A stretch of 64,000 nt of DNA from Thamnaconus septentrionalis (GCA_009823395.1 CM020506.1:609501-673500), one strand, 5' to 3'. Counted from the first letter of the stretch, positions 14,138-26,716 are shown. Notes: generated by a model from the sequence alone, not told the origin. Made by a program: numbers and translations.

Positions 14138-15087
14138 GCTGGAGAAAGTGTTGCGACTGTGTCCAACATGGATGCTGAGTGGCTGAACAGGTAAAACGAC
14201 AACAACAACATCTTCCTTAGCTAAAACATGTTTATGGATTTGGACACTGAGGTCATTGAGAAAAATGTTTCAGACGTCATTTGATTTCAACACTTCCTTA
14301 AAAACGAGCCTTCAGAAGCTTCTGGGCTTTTTTCTGTCTGGTTACTTGTGCCTTTGTGGCAGTGGTGTATCCAGTTGAATTGTGGGCTCCTTTTTCAGAC
14401 TCCTGACCTCTTTCATTGGCCGACGTATGCCGTAAAATGCGGCGTGTCCTTGTCAGCAGACATACCATAATGATCTGGCAGGAGTCCAGCGAGACGACAC
14501 GTGAGGAGACGAAGCTCTCCTTTCGACGCTGCAGGTCGAGGGTGTTTCTCTTTTATCTTATTAAACCAAGGCTCCTTCACCTGCTGACTCTTGGTAGTGT
14601 TGACAGCTTAGCAGACGTCTCTCCACCAGTATCGATTCATGGCAGTCTTCTCTTCATCTCAGTTTCCAGTATTCCCTAGGGGCTCAGGTAGATGCGCGAC
14701 ACAATTGTTCAACTTTTCCCCTTAATCTCTGTTTTCATCTCTTATGACCTCGTGCTGCACACAAGAGGTCAGAAAGCCCTAGTTAGGAACATCATTTCAT
14801 TTCTGCCGAGCGCGACCCTGCTCTTTCGGGGTCTGTGACGTATTTTTCTACTTCATTAGCGGCTCTTGTGCAGAGATTACGGTCTGTGTGACCTCGACTT
14901 GGCTCCATTTAGTTTGACATTACTTGACAAAGATTGTTCCCCTGCAGCTGATGTTGTGAGCTCTGCTGTGGGTTCAAGACATTTTAACAAGACTTTAAAG
15001 GTTGGGCATGAAGGGTTTTTTTTGGGTCCTGTCACTGCTCAAACCTGCTGCTGCTGCTAATAAATGAACAGTAATGAGGTGTCACTA
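14138..15087. other. Upstream intergenic DNA
   Basis: Unique-looking sequence between two mobile-element remnants; nothing recognisable as a gene, RNA or regulatory site. Confidence 0.5.
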
Positions 15088-15546
15088 GCTGCGTTTCCAT
15101 TCGTTTTTCGCCAAATAAAAGCGATATTTCTAAAATTTCGTACAATTGCGATTTGCAGGTGCTTCCATTAAATGGTGTGAAGCGCATAAGCCGTAATTCT
15201 CCTAAAATCTCGTCTCGCTGGACATAATTCTCCTAAAATCTTGTCCCGTGTTTCTTTGCTGTCAAGAATGGTTGTTATTTTTTTTTCTTTGATTACTTGT
15301 AAAAAATAATCCGTCTCCTCCATCCAAACATAACACCAACCATTTTCACTTGAAGTAAACTGGTCACGCGACCCCTTACACGCAAATGCAAAAAAGTGTT
15401 TCCATTACACTTTTGCAATATACCTCTATATGGATACGTGTGAAAAGCCACCTCATTGGAGAGTAAAAACCCTTAAGCAATATTTGAGAGGTTTTTTATT
15501 GCAATATTAAGGTTTTGCTCAATGCTAGGGGTAATGGAAACGCAGC
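15088..15546. mobile_element. Non-autonomous DNA transposon (MITE-like) with perfect terminal inverted repeats
   Basis: The left end GCTGCGTTTCCATT (15088-15101) and the right end AATGGAAACGCAGC (15533-15546) are exact reverse complements, and each is flanked by TA, a plausible TA target duplication. The element is 459 bp, AT-rich and non-coding. An internal 17-base direct repeat (taattctcctaaaatct) occurs at 15194 and 15225. A TA duplication points to Tc1/mariner-like mobilisation, but a longer TIR including the TA cannot be excluded. Confidence 0.75.
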
Positions 15547-15548
15547 TA

Positions 15549-18307
15549 CTGTCGTGTGACTGCTTTTTGAACTAGATTTGTATAAATATATTTGTATATA
15601 TATGTATACAGAATGTATTAACTTGATCAGTTTTTTATTTTGAAGGGGGGTAGTTTTGATTTTCTTTTTGGCCTACTCAGTTCCCCCTTTCCTCCCTAAT
15701 ATGAGCCCAAGCTGTGAAGAACAAATCCCTCTGACAAAATGAACAAATGACTCCACGAGTGGGCGGAGCTTGTGCTCTCATATGGACTTCTGCACACTCT
15801 GGGTGACTAAGTGATTCAAATGAGTCAAAAATCCAATTATCTTTTGGCAGTATGGGATTGTTGGGTTCAACTTAATCCAATGACGTCCTGCTGTCTCTAG
15901 AAGAGACACTGTAAAGTTATAACTGATTATAAAAAAACCCAAGCAAACAAGAAGAATGGCACTGAAAGCTTTTCTTACTCCACTGCAGTGGAACGAAGCA
16001 CCACTGCACACAACATTCAGGCAATTCTTTTTTTTTCTTTTTTTACGTCCTCGTCACGCGACATAAACCAAAACAAAAGTGGTGCCGCAGCAACAGGTTT
16101 GATGGCCGATCAACTGGTAATGAATGTCAGCACCTGCTTTGTTCCGTCGCCGTGAAGATCCAAGTGTTGCGCAGCATATTTTCCAGCCTGCCCTGGTGAG
16201 TAGACAGCAAGGCGTAACACTTCAGACTGGCGTGAGTGCAACGTTCACCAGCAGATAAACGCAAATGCGGACAACCTGCCGAAAAACATGTTTATCTGCC
16301 ACCATCGGCCTGACAACATCATGTTCTCCGAGTTGTGTTTTGGTGACGTATGGACCCCTTCAGTCTGTTCTCTCTCCCACGCATCCGTGAGACGAGTGCA
16401 CTAGCTCATGACCAAGGGGACGTTTGATGAAATTCTAAATGTTTTCATGTGGAAAAATAATTTGAAGAAGTGTTAGCGCCTGCAAAATGAACTTGATTTA
16501 TCTAGATTGAAACAGAAATAAGACATTTTAACCTCTAATGCAATCGTAATTTGTGTATATGATAATTCAGTAACCAGTTACGTTACGGCGCTCAGGTTTG
16601 CTACACTAAACACCAAATACAAATTTTCTCTGGAAAAAAAGAATAGATTTTTGAGGTAAAGTGAGTGACCAACATTAGTGGCACTAATAAAGCGTTTGGT
16701 GAAAGAATTTTGCCCCCCTGTGTACCATCTCATAGTTGAGCCCTAATTCAAGTCTTGCATTGCTTAATAGAACAACGACGACAACTTTTACAGCTGGCTC
16801 CCGACGCCCTTCATGTTTTCTCTAAAGCAAAATATTGCTCAGATTTGGCAGCTTGTTGGCAAATCTCAGTCACTGTTATTGTTCATCAAAATGATTCACC
16901 TGTGCGAGGGGCCTACTCAACTCTCACGCTGAGAAATGATGCGGCGTTGCAGTGGAGCAGCAGCAGCAGCTCGGCTAGCTGAGCACTGATAGCATGGCCG
17001 AGTCCAGTGTGTGTGTTTCATATTCGGCGTAGCTAGTCCGTCAAAAAGGAGACATTTAGAAGCCTGTCAATGCTGAGATGTCCATCATCTCTGACAGGCT
17101 GGTTTTGCTGCGTTTTTGTCACATCAGCGGATGTAATCTTCATTTATTTGATCAAGTGTCACTATGCAGTCGGTAGAGTCATCTGGATATGCACTGGCTC
17201 TGAGATATGCTGCCACCACTACAAATTTCGATTGAATAGTTGAGTGGCTAGATTGTGATATTTATTGTATTGTTTACACACAGGGGGGAACCCGAAAAGC
17301 TCCCACCAGATACTTTGGCATTTTTGTACGACTTTGTCACCCGCCACACTGCAGCATCCGTTACTTTCGCTTTCGCTCAACCAGCCAGATCTGTAGAGGT
17401 GAGTGGAGCGCCGTGGACGAAGTTTAGTCCTCACTTTCCTCCACTCTAAAAACCACAGTGTTTGCCTGTAGACACTGAGACACTTTCTGCAGCCATGATG
17501 TGGTGAATTTGGCAAAACTGCCTCGCCTTGGTCTCAGTTTGGCTTGGCAGTGAACCCACAGTGTCACTCCTCCTTGAATGGTTGGCAAGCGATGACGGTT
17601 GCATTATGAATCCCTGCTGTTTGCAGTGGCGGCGCCAGGTACAACATCTGCATGCATTAGCTTCTGTTTTGAATTGGAAATGCATGAAATGGATTGGATG
17701 ATGCCATTAGAGCTCCAGTGCACGTCACATTTATGCAGTCGAGCCGGACTGGCGAGGGACTAATTGTGTTCGTAAACAGTGTACCTGTGAGTTTACCCAA
17801 GGTTCTCTCCAGCGCTTTGCAGACACGAGCCAAAAATCCAGTGGCAGGATTTCCTGTCACGCACGTTTTACAAGCGATACGCTCATGTGCCGGGGGGGAC
17901 AAGAAAAAATACATCCTGTTGGTTTCTGTCAGCGACCATGGACGACAGAGTCTTTGTACAAGAAAGACACCTTTGTTCACCTGCGTACTCATTCGATTTG
18001 TGGACGTTTGGTGCTTTTACAAATCGCAGGCTGCGGCGCGATACATTTCTGTGTTATATTGACACGCAGCTCAGCGGAAGAAATTACAGTAAGGTTTCGT
18101 GGCGCTGCCTGCTAATTGTTTCTCCACCAGAAAAACAAATTGGAGAGACACCTCCAATAAATTCATCCGCTGGAGCCGTGAGCGCCAATACAATTTTTCC
18201 TCCTTTGCTTTTTGTTGAAATCTATTCTGTGCATCAGTGCTACCATGACTAAAAACCAAGATTAATTGCTTTCATATCTCCGGTGTGGGATTGCAAAACC
18301 ATGTAGG

Positions 18308-18309
<2 letters not shown>
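15549..18309. other. Upstream intergenic DNA
   Basis: No gene recognised. Open frames at 17694-18062 and 17887-18252 lack domains. The stretch 18080-18230 (lattice of short A/T and CTAATT motifs) reads like conserved non-coding DNA, which cannot be tested here. Confidence 0.45.

Positions 18310-18347
<38 letters not shown>
18310..18347. repeat. (CA)19 microsatellite
   Basis: Nineteen uninterrupted CA units about 1.9 kb upstream of the slc12a5 start codon, followed by a T-rich stretch. Confidence 0.95.
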
Positions 18348-18349
<2 letters not shown>

Positions 18350-19032
18350 CATGTCTATGTGCCGCATGCTTTTCTTTTTTTTTCTTTTCTTTTTTTTCCT
18401 CCCAAGCAGAACACCGTGTACCGGATGAAAATGAATCTGCACGGATCAAAATGAGACCGGCCTAATTGACAGCGAGGCTTCGGTGCCGCGCCGACGGCGT
18501 GCGGCGTGCTGGGTCTGCTCAGCTGGAACCAAACGTCTCTGCACTCTAAAGAGACTATTAGAGGGAAGAATGCGCGAGATAGAGACGCTCGCTTCTGTTT
18601 CATTAGCTGCACACAGAGAGGCAGATTTGCGCACGCACTAAACCAGGACCGCCGCTGATGTCGCCCCCTGTGGCCGAGCGTGTCCTATCTCACCGCCGAC
18701 CGGCCGTGCACGCGACTCTCAGAGGTGAGCGAGGCTTTTTGGGAAATTGACAGGAGTTTAAAAAAATATGTGCCGCGACGGCGACGCAACCTCTCCAATC
18801 ACCTCCCCCCGTCCCAAGATGCGGAAGGAATCGCGTCGCTTGCTTGGGTGTGCGTCTTTGCCCTAAGGTTGATCCACGGTGCAAAGCTCCCCACTGTCTG
18901 TGTTGGGAGTTTCCTGCGGAAAGGCATTTCTTCCCTGCTAAAGCTGAATCCCTCTGCGGCACCCTTACACGCACACACTGCAGCTCCCGCAGCGACGTTT
19001 TGGCCTTAATGACATCATAACACAGGCCAGGG
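18348..19032. other. GC-richer slc12a5 upstream flank
   Basis: CpG frequency rises (for example 18480-18510 and 18660-18800). No gene recognised; likely distal promoter or intergenic DNA. Confidence 0.4.
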
Positions 19033-19096
19033 GGCTAGCTGCGGGTTTGGCTAGCTGCGGGTTTGGCTAGCTGCGGGTTTGGCTAGCTGCGGGTTT
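19033..19096. repeat. Perfect 4 x 16-bp tandem repeat
   Basis: Four identical copies of GGCTAGCTGCGGGTTT, followed by a partial degenerate copy (agcttgctaa). It lies 1.1 kb upstream of the start codon. Perfect identity implies recent expansion. Confidence 0.97.
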
Positions 19097-19705
19097 AGCT
19101 TGCTAAACGTCCGTCTGCGACGATGACTTGTATCCTCTTGCTTGTTGTTTTTTTTTGATGAAGACACTGAAGCAACATTTTACTCCATGTCAGTGTCGCC
19201 GATTCCACTGGTTGCCTGTTTGTTTGCGTTTTTGCCTGCTGCAAAAAAAGTAAAGATGAAGCAGTTTTCTATTTCTGCGAGATGCTGGAACACTGCACTT
19301 GCAGTTTAGCATGACACTGGTCACATGGTGCAGGAAGTGAGAAGGCACAGAAATGATATATGTCACTATCTACTCTGGGTCCTCACTCACACACATCCAG
19401 TGTGAGTTAACTAAATGACTCAGGCATGGAGTCGCGGTTCATTTTCTGGGGAAGATCCTGTGTCGTCGGTCGTTCACTCCCACTGGATTGGAGGCTCACT
19501 TAAGATGGCTGGATACCTGTAATGGTCCACCTCCCATCGGAACGACTGGGCCGCTGGAGTTTTTCCTGTCATGTTATCTTTTTTCTGATTATTACTCATC
19601 CGTGTGCGCGAGAGGTTGAGGTCGAGAGCGAGAGTCTCACGGAAGAGACGGAGGGATGCAAGCATGCGGCTTTGAGACGTTCCATCATCTCCCGAATTCC
19701 TGCAG

Positions 19706-19776
19706 CTCTCCTCCTCCTCCTCCTCCTCCCCCTCCTCTTCCTCCTCCTCCCCTTAGATAGAGAGAGAGAGAGAGAG
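19706..19776. repeat. (CTC)n then (GA)n low-complexity tracts
   Basis: CTC-rich tract at 19706-19753 followed by nine GA units at 19759-19776, in the slc12a5 5' flank. They are complementary to the GAG tract and CT tract nearer the start codon. Confidence 0.9.
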
Positions 19777-19860
19777 TCACGCTTACCATCCAGTGGAGAA
19801 GAGACGTCAAGAGGAGGATCCACACGGGGAGGGAGGGGAGAGAAAAAAAATCCTCCACCG

Positions 19861-19916
<56 letters not shown>

Positions 19917-19942
19917 ATCACTCCCTCGCTCTCTCTCTCCCG
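19861..19942. repeat. (CT)n tract, interrupted
   Basis: About 80 bp of CT units broken by single CG and AT steps. Likely within the 5' UTR or core promoter. Confidence 0.9.
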
Positions 19943-20140
19943 CCGCCTCTCTTCGCACATCCTTCGGGCAGCGAGGAGCGCACGGAGGAAAATCCGGCCG
20001 GCCGCATTTCTACGCCGCCCGCTTATTTTTTTTTTCCCGCGGTTTTTCCGAGGCTGTGACAAGTGCCGTGGGTGGAACGCGAGGGAGGGGGGGAGAGAGC
20101 GGCGAGAGCCCAGCGCGAGCTCCGTCGGTGACATCGCTCC

Positions 20141-20175
<35 letters not shown>

Positions 20176-20208
20176 CGGAGGAGGAGGAGGAGAAGAAGAC
20201 GAAGAGCC
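20141..20208. repeat. (CAG)10 followed by GAG/GAA purine tract, 5' UTR
   Basis: Ten CAG units at 20141-20171 and then a purine tract to 20208, ending 7 bases before the ATG. It is out of frame with KCC2 and upstream of its start, so it is not translated as polyglutamine in that frame. Confidence 0.95.
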
Positions 20209-20215
20209 GTCGAGG

Positions 20216-20270
20216 ATGCTTAACAACCTGACCGACACGGAGGAGGGGGACGGGGGAGCGCAGAGCCAGG
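20216..20270 (+). CDS. slc12a5: KCC2 (K-Cl cotransporter 2, b-type) coding exon 1
   Basis: This exon encodes the first 18 codons and the first base of codon 19 of the neuronal K+/Cl- cotransporter KCC2. KCC2 extrudes chloride from mature neurons and so makes GABA and glycine responses hyperpolarising. The N terminus MLNNLTD followed by an acidic, glycine-rich stretch (TEEGDGGAQSQ) matches the vertebrate KCC2b N terminus and none of the other KCCs I know. The start is supported by A at -3, an in-frame TGA upstream at 20057-20059, and no in-frame ATG between them. The donor at 20271 is a good gtgagt, leaving phase 1. The split codon joins exon 2 to give Gly, continuing [10 protein letters not shown] as in mammals. 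The exon sits in a CpG-rich, low-complexity setting, with a (CAG)n tract ending 45 bp before the ATG. Family assignment is near certain; whether it is paralogue a or b is not resolved. Confidence 0.95.
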
Positions 20271-20308
20271 GTGAGTGATGGGATGTGCACCTCACAGGCA
20301 CACCTACG

Positions 20309-20313
20309 CACGT

Positions 20314-20314
<1 letters not shown>
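20309..20314. promoter_or_regulatory. Canonical E-box CACGTG just inside intron 1
   Basis: CACGTG lies 39 bp after the exon 1 donor. USF1/USF2 binding to an E-box near the KCC2 promoter is described in mammals. The hexamer is short and merges into a CA repeat, so it may be chance. Confidence 0.25.

Positions 20315-20347
<33 letters not shown>
20314..20347. repeat. (CA)n microsatellite, intron 1
   Basis: About 17 CA units 43 bp after the exon 1 donor. Confidence 0.95.
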
Positions 20348-20349
<2 letters not shown>

Positions 20350-20389
20350 GCAGGCACACCGTGCATGTGCAAGTGCGTCGCAGCGCCGG

Positions 20390-20500
20390 GAGATTACGCT
20401 TCCCTTGAACGCCTCGCCGGCGCGGGGCGCAGGGGCGCGCCGCACGCGCGCGGCACGGCGCGCGCACGTTCCGTTCGTCGGACGGCTGGTTGGCGCGCTC
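20390..20500. promoter_or_regulatory. CpG-dense segment at start of intron 1
   Basis: Very high CpG density (runs such as ggcgcggggcg and cgcacgcgcgcggcacggcg), continuous with the CpG-rich exon 1 flank. Consistent with a CpG island spanning the promoter and exon 1. Confidence 0.6.
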
Positions 20501-20506
20501 GCCTCC

Positions 20507-20507
<1 letters not shown>

Positions 20508-20547
<40 letters not shown>
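20508..20547. repeat. (CTG)13 repeat, intron 1
   Basis: Thirteen CTG units 237 bp after exon 1, complementary to the (CAG)10 tract upstream of the start codon. Confidence 0.95.
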
Positions 20548-20551
<4 letters not shown>

Positions 20552-20641
20552 ACTGCAAAGGCAGCTGTGACAGGAATAGTAATCAAGCTCGCTCGCTCCG
20601 TACGACGTCCAGCTCGCTCACACTGACTGGTATCAAGCGTG

Positions 20642-20667
20642 CACACACACACACACACACACACACA
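20642..20667. repeat. (CA)13 microsatellite
   Basis: Thirteen CA units in intron 1. Confidence 0.95.
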
Positions 20668-22315
20668 TGCATACACAAGCATGCATGCAAACACGCTCCC
20701 CTGTCCAATCCAATCCAACCTACGTGCATGCTTGCATTGCACAGTGCTGGCTGCATCATTCTGCCTGCATGCAGCTGCACCTTTTTTTTGACATTAATAC
20801 GGCCGTCACATATGGCGCTCTGTGGACAGGCTGTGTGGGTATGTACACGCACACACGCACACACAGGCCCACCATCGCCACCGTGGCCGCTAATCCCCCC
20901 TCCCCAAGCTGTCAAAAGCAGCCCTCCATCCTATCCCCCCCGGGGCTCAGCCCCCCCTCCTCTCTGTGGCTCTCTGCAGGGTCTCTGGAGAGAACCTGTA
21001 GGTCGCTGCCTGGTGCACAGCGGCGCTCCGAGCCCCTCTTACACCAACTGGTTACCACAGGGTGCGCGCTCTGCCCAATCAAAGAATGATTTCAGCGTCT
21101 GGAATGCAGTGAGACAAATATATAATTAAAAATAACAGGCAGCTTTGGTTGGGTCGCGATATTTGCAGACGCTGGCTGCTTGGCACTGATTTTTCTTTTT
21201 CTTTTTTCATTTCTTAAATCCTGCAGTCGCTGCAAAGCTTTTCATTTTCATTTGTTTATTGGGGTTTTTATGCCCCCCCGCCCTGATCAATCTCCTCCAC
21301 TCCCCCGCCCCCTAACTCGCCATCTTCCGTGTCCCTCATCCCAGATTTTGCAATGAGAACGAAAACAAAAAAACCCTCTTTGCCTGCGAGGGCTGTGCAG
21401 GGATTCGCTGGGGAGAAGCGTTGCAGATGAGAGAACAGTCGCTGTGCTGCCTCTCCTCCTACCTGTGAGGGCTTAATGATAAAAATAGACCAGCGCTGGA
21501 AACATGAATATTTAACTTAATGCGGGCATCTCTTCTTCTTTTTTTCACCCTCTTTTTCTTTCATTTTTGGGCCGGTCGGTGCGTAGGGGGGGGGGGTGCA
21601 CGCGCACGGGATTACAGTGGTGCGCGCTGGGAGCACAGACGGCCATTGTTAGCGACTGACCTTGCTGGGAAGTGTGGTGAACTGGAAGCGTCGGTGTGTG
21701 GGCGGGGGGGCAGGTTACAAGCCGTGACTTAAAGCCGCGCAAAAGCACTCAGCTGATATCCTGACTTGAGTGTCGCTGTCTCCTCTGCCCTCCCTCCGCC
21801 CGCCCTGCCCTGTGCGCACGTACGCACGCACGCACGCACGCAGAATGGATTTTGGTACCGGGCACGCGTGTTCGCGCCGAGCCCGCGCTACTGTGCCAGA
21901 GGACGTGTGCGGTTGAGGCTCATCACGCCTGCTGCTATATATAGACGTCGTACTGTTTCTCTTTCCTTTGTTGGCCTGTCCCTTCTTTTTTTTTCTTGTG
22001 CGTGTGTTCCAGTGCGATGCCGAGATATGACGCGCTGGGACCCTCGGACCGAGAGAACTTAGCGTCCACTGTCACCAGCAGCAGCTTCGTCTACTCTAGC
22101 ACGCCGACGTCCTCGCTCTTCCCTTGTAGCTCTGCCATTGCAGACACACACGCACGCACGCACACACACACACACACACCTTTCATCCAAGTCCCGGCCC
22201 CGCTAAGCTAGCCGTGCAAACAGCCTGGACGAGCCCGTTTAGTCATCGGCCGCTGCGACTGCTATTACGCGGAGGGAAGCCTCAGACTGGAAGGGAGCAG
22301 TGAGAGTCAGTCAGT
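20668..22315. other. Intron 1, exon 1 to RE1 cluster
   Basis: GC-rich unique sequence with short CA/CGCA stretches at 21821-21841 and 22143-22179. A coding-like open stretch begins with ATG at 22017 (see findings). No supported exon. Confidence 0.5.
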
Positions 22316-22344
22316 GTCGCTGTCCGCTCTGCCCCGGTGCTGAA
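22316..22344 (-). promoter_or_regulatory. Expanded-spacing RE1-like element (two half-sites, 10-bp gap)
   Basis: On the minus strand it reads TTCAGCACC (9/9 to the left half-site), a 10-base gap, then GGACAGCGAC (9/10 to the right half-site). The canonical gap is 2 bases, so the half-sites are 8 bases further apart, which corresponds to the expanded (19-bp centre to centre) class of non-canonical REST sites reported from ChIP-seq. It lies 40 bp from the canonical RE1, in the same orientation. Near-perfect half-sites make chance unlikely, but binding is unproven. Confidence 0.65.
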
Positions 22345-22384
22345 CGCGGCCTCCACTCTCCCTCCTGCACCCTGGCCCATGCAT

Positions 22385-22405
22385 GCCGCTGTCCGTGGTG
22401 CTGAT
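22385..22405 (-). promoter_or_regulatory. Canonical RE1/NRSE (REST-binding) element in slc12a5 intron 1
   Basis: On the minus strand this 21-mer reads ATCAGCACC, AC, GGACAGCGGC. Against the RE1 consensus (TTCAGCACC, two bases, GGACAGCGCC) it matches at 19 of 21 positions, with both core half-sites and the 2-bp spacing intact. REST represses neuronal genes outside neurons. Mammalian KCC2 has a described RE1/NRSE in intron 1 (established), so the position about 2.1 kb after exon 1 fits a conserved role. No binding data were available. Confidence 0.85.
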
Positions 22406-22447
22406 TTATAGCCTTCATTACACAGCAGGGTTACAGCCTCAGAGAGA

Positions 22448-22457
22448 GGACAGCGCG
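22448..22457 (+). promoter_or_regulatory. Isolated RE1 right half-site
   Basis: GGACAGCGCG matches the right RE1 half-site at 9 of 10 positions, on the opposite strand to the two full sites and 42 bp beyond the canonical one. No good left half-site is at canonical spacing (the preceding bases are cctcagagaga). It may be a weak accessory REST contact or chance. Confidence 0.35.
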
Positions 22458-22519
22458 TGTTACATGCAGCATTAGGGTGTGTTAAGAGTGTTTTTTTTAT
22501 TAAAGCACTCCCCCAACCT

Positions 22520-22521
<2 letters not shown>

Positions 22522-22589
<68 letters not shown>
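22522..22589. repeat. (CA)34 microsatellite
   Basis: Longest uninterrupted CA array in the window, 116 bp beyond the canonical RE1. Confidence 0.97.
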
Positions 22590-22591
<2 letters not shown>

Positions 22592-22984
22592 TTTTTTCTT
22601 CTTTCCTCAGCTGTTCAAGGCAGATGGCTGCCCACCTTGGGTTGAGCTCTGCTCCAAGGTTCCTTCTCCTTTTTCAGCGCCCCCTGTTGCAGATTGCCTG
22701 CCGATGGGTGTCACTAAATTAACAGTGACTGGCCGACACCATCCAACGAGTTTATTTTGTAACTGAACATGACATAAGACACAGTGTGTCACAACAACCT
22801 GGTTTAAATTTCTGTTACTCTGCCAATATTTGGTCTCTTGCTGATATTATAATTTTTCCTTTATGGAGCAACGGGAGGGAAACTTGTTTACGCGGCCATT
22901 GGTGGAAGGTAATGGAGGGTTGAAGGATGGAGGTACCTTCGAAGGTCATCCAGCTTCTTCCCGCAGCCTAAAGGCATATCAACC
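22590..22984. other. Intron 1 unique sequence
   Basis: Nothing recognisable as exon or RNA between the CA array and the next interspersed repeat. Confidence 0.5.
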
Positions 22985-23180
22985 ACTGACTAATTGGCAG
23001 CTCTAAATTATCAATAGATGTTCGTGTGAGCGGGGATGAGTATGTGGTCCTGTAATAAACTGTCAACCAGTCTAGGGTGTCACCCTGCCTTGACCCCGAG
23101 ACAACACGGATCTCCAGCATCCTGTGACCCTGAGTGCAGAAGAAGCAGTGGTAGAAAAATGAATGGACGTGGATGGAATA
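22985..23180. mobile_element. CATC-family teleost repeat in opposite orientation, copy 3
   Basis: Order of blocks is the reverse complement of copy 1: attggcagctctaaatta, gtcaaccagtctagggtgtc, accctgccttgacccc, ctgtgaccctgagtgcag, then a degenerate gaatggacgtggatgga tail (the complement of CATC). Degenerate, non-coding. Confidence 0.7.
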
Positions 23181-23586
23181 TCATAAGCATTATTGAAATC
23201 TGATGATTTTTAAAGTCATAGTTATTTAATTGTTTAATTTGGTAATAATTACAAAAAAAAGTTGGCAAACTTATCCTTGCAAAAATAAACCATGGTGAGC
23301 TCCGTCCGTCCGTGCACTCAGCTGGTCTGTTGTCCGTTTTCCCAGTCAGTGCTCTGAATGGGGTTGTTATGATGTTTTAGTTATGGCTGACTGCATAATA
23401 CGGCAAAATGCTCCCCAGGGCCCTACGCCAATGGAGCCAGTTGCTGTGCGTGCTCAACGTCATTATTCTCTGTCTGTGCACGCTGCCACTTATCTACTGT
23501 GAGCAGAGAGAGGCGGCAGAAATGCGCTGTAAGTGAGAGAGATTGCTGCCTAACACACAAGCACGGCCACTTGTTACACAGAAAGG

Positions 23587-26463
<2,877 letters not shown>

Positions 26464-26484
26464 GAGAGAGAGAGAGAGAGAGAG
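26464..26484. repeat. (GA)n microsatellite
   Basis: About ten GA units. Confidence 0.9.
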
Positions 26485-26685
26485 GATGAGAGAGAAAAAA
26501 AAAAACCAAGTAGGAAGATTTCCATGGTTACAGTCTGGGCTGCTGGAAACCTTCCATACGTTGGCTAAACATGAACCTGCACGCTGAGGTTACAGAAGCA
26601 ACTCCAGCGCAAAATAGCGACTCTCTGTCCTCACTCTGCAAGACATTTTACCCTCACACAAACTCCTAGAGGCTTTTATTTTAAT

Positions 26686-26691
<6 letters not shown>

Positions 26692-26716
<25 letters not shown>

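Larger units (their letters stand above)
19100..20215 (+). promoter_or_regulatory. slc12a5: slc12a5 5' flank and 5' UTR region, CpG-rich and low-complexity
   Basis: This stretch should hold the b-type promoter, start site and 5' UTR. No convincing TATA box is visible and I cannot place the transcription start. From about 19700 it is dominated by (CTC)n at 19706-19753, (GA)n at 19759-19776, CT-rich DNA at 19861-19942, (CAG)n at 20141-20171 and a GAG/GAA tract at 20174-20208. CpGs become dense from about 19940 through 20480, past the exon, consistent with a CpG-island promoter. A GC box-like ccgtgggtg near 20068 is a 7/9 match to an EGR site; EGR4 is known to activate mammalian KCC2, but this match is weak. 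Confidence 0.6.

Noticed and set aside
20023..20742. Very long frames on both strands around exon 1 (up to 284 codons)
   Set aside because: Translations are runs of His-Thr, Ala, Cys or Ser from CA, CTG and CT repeats, not proteins.
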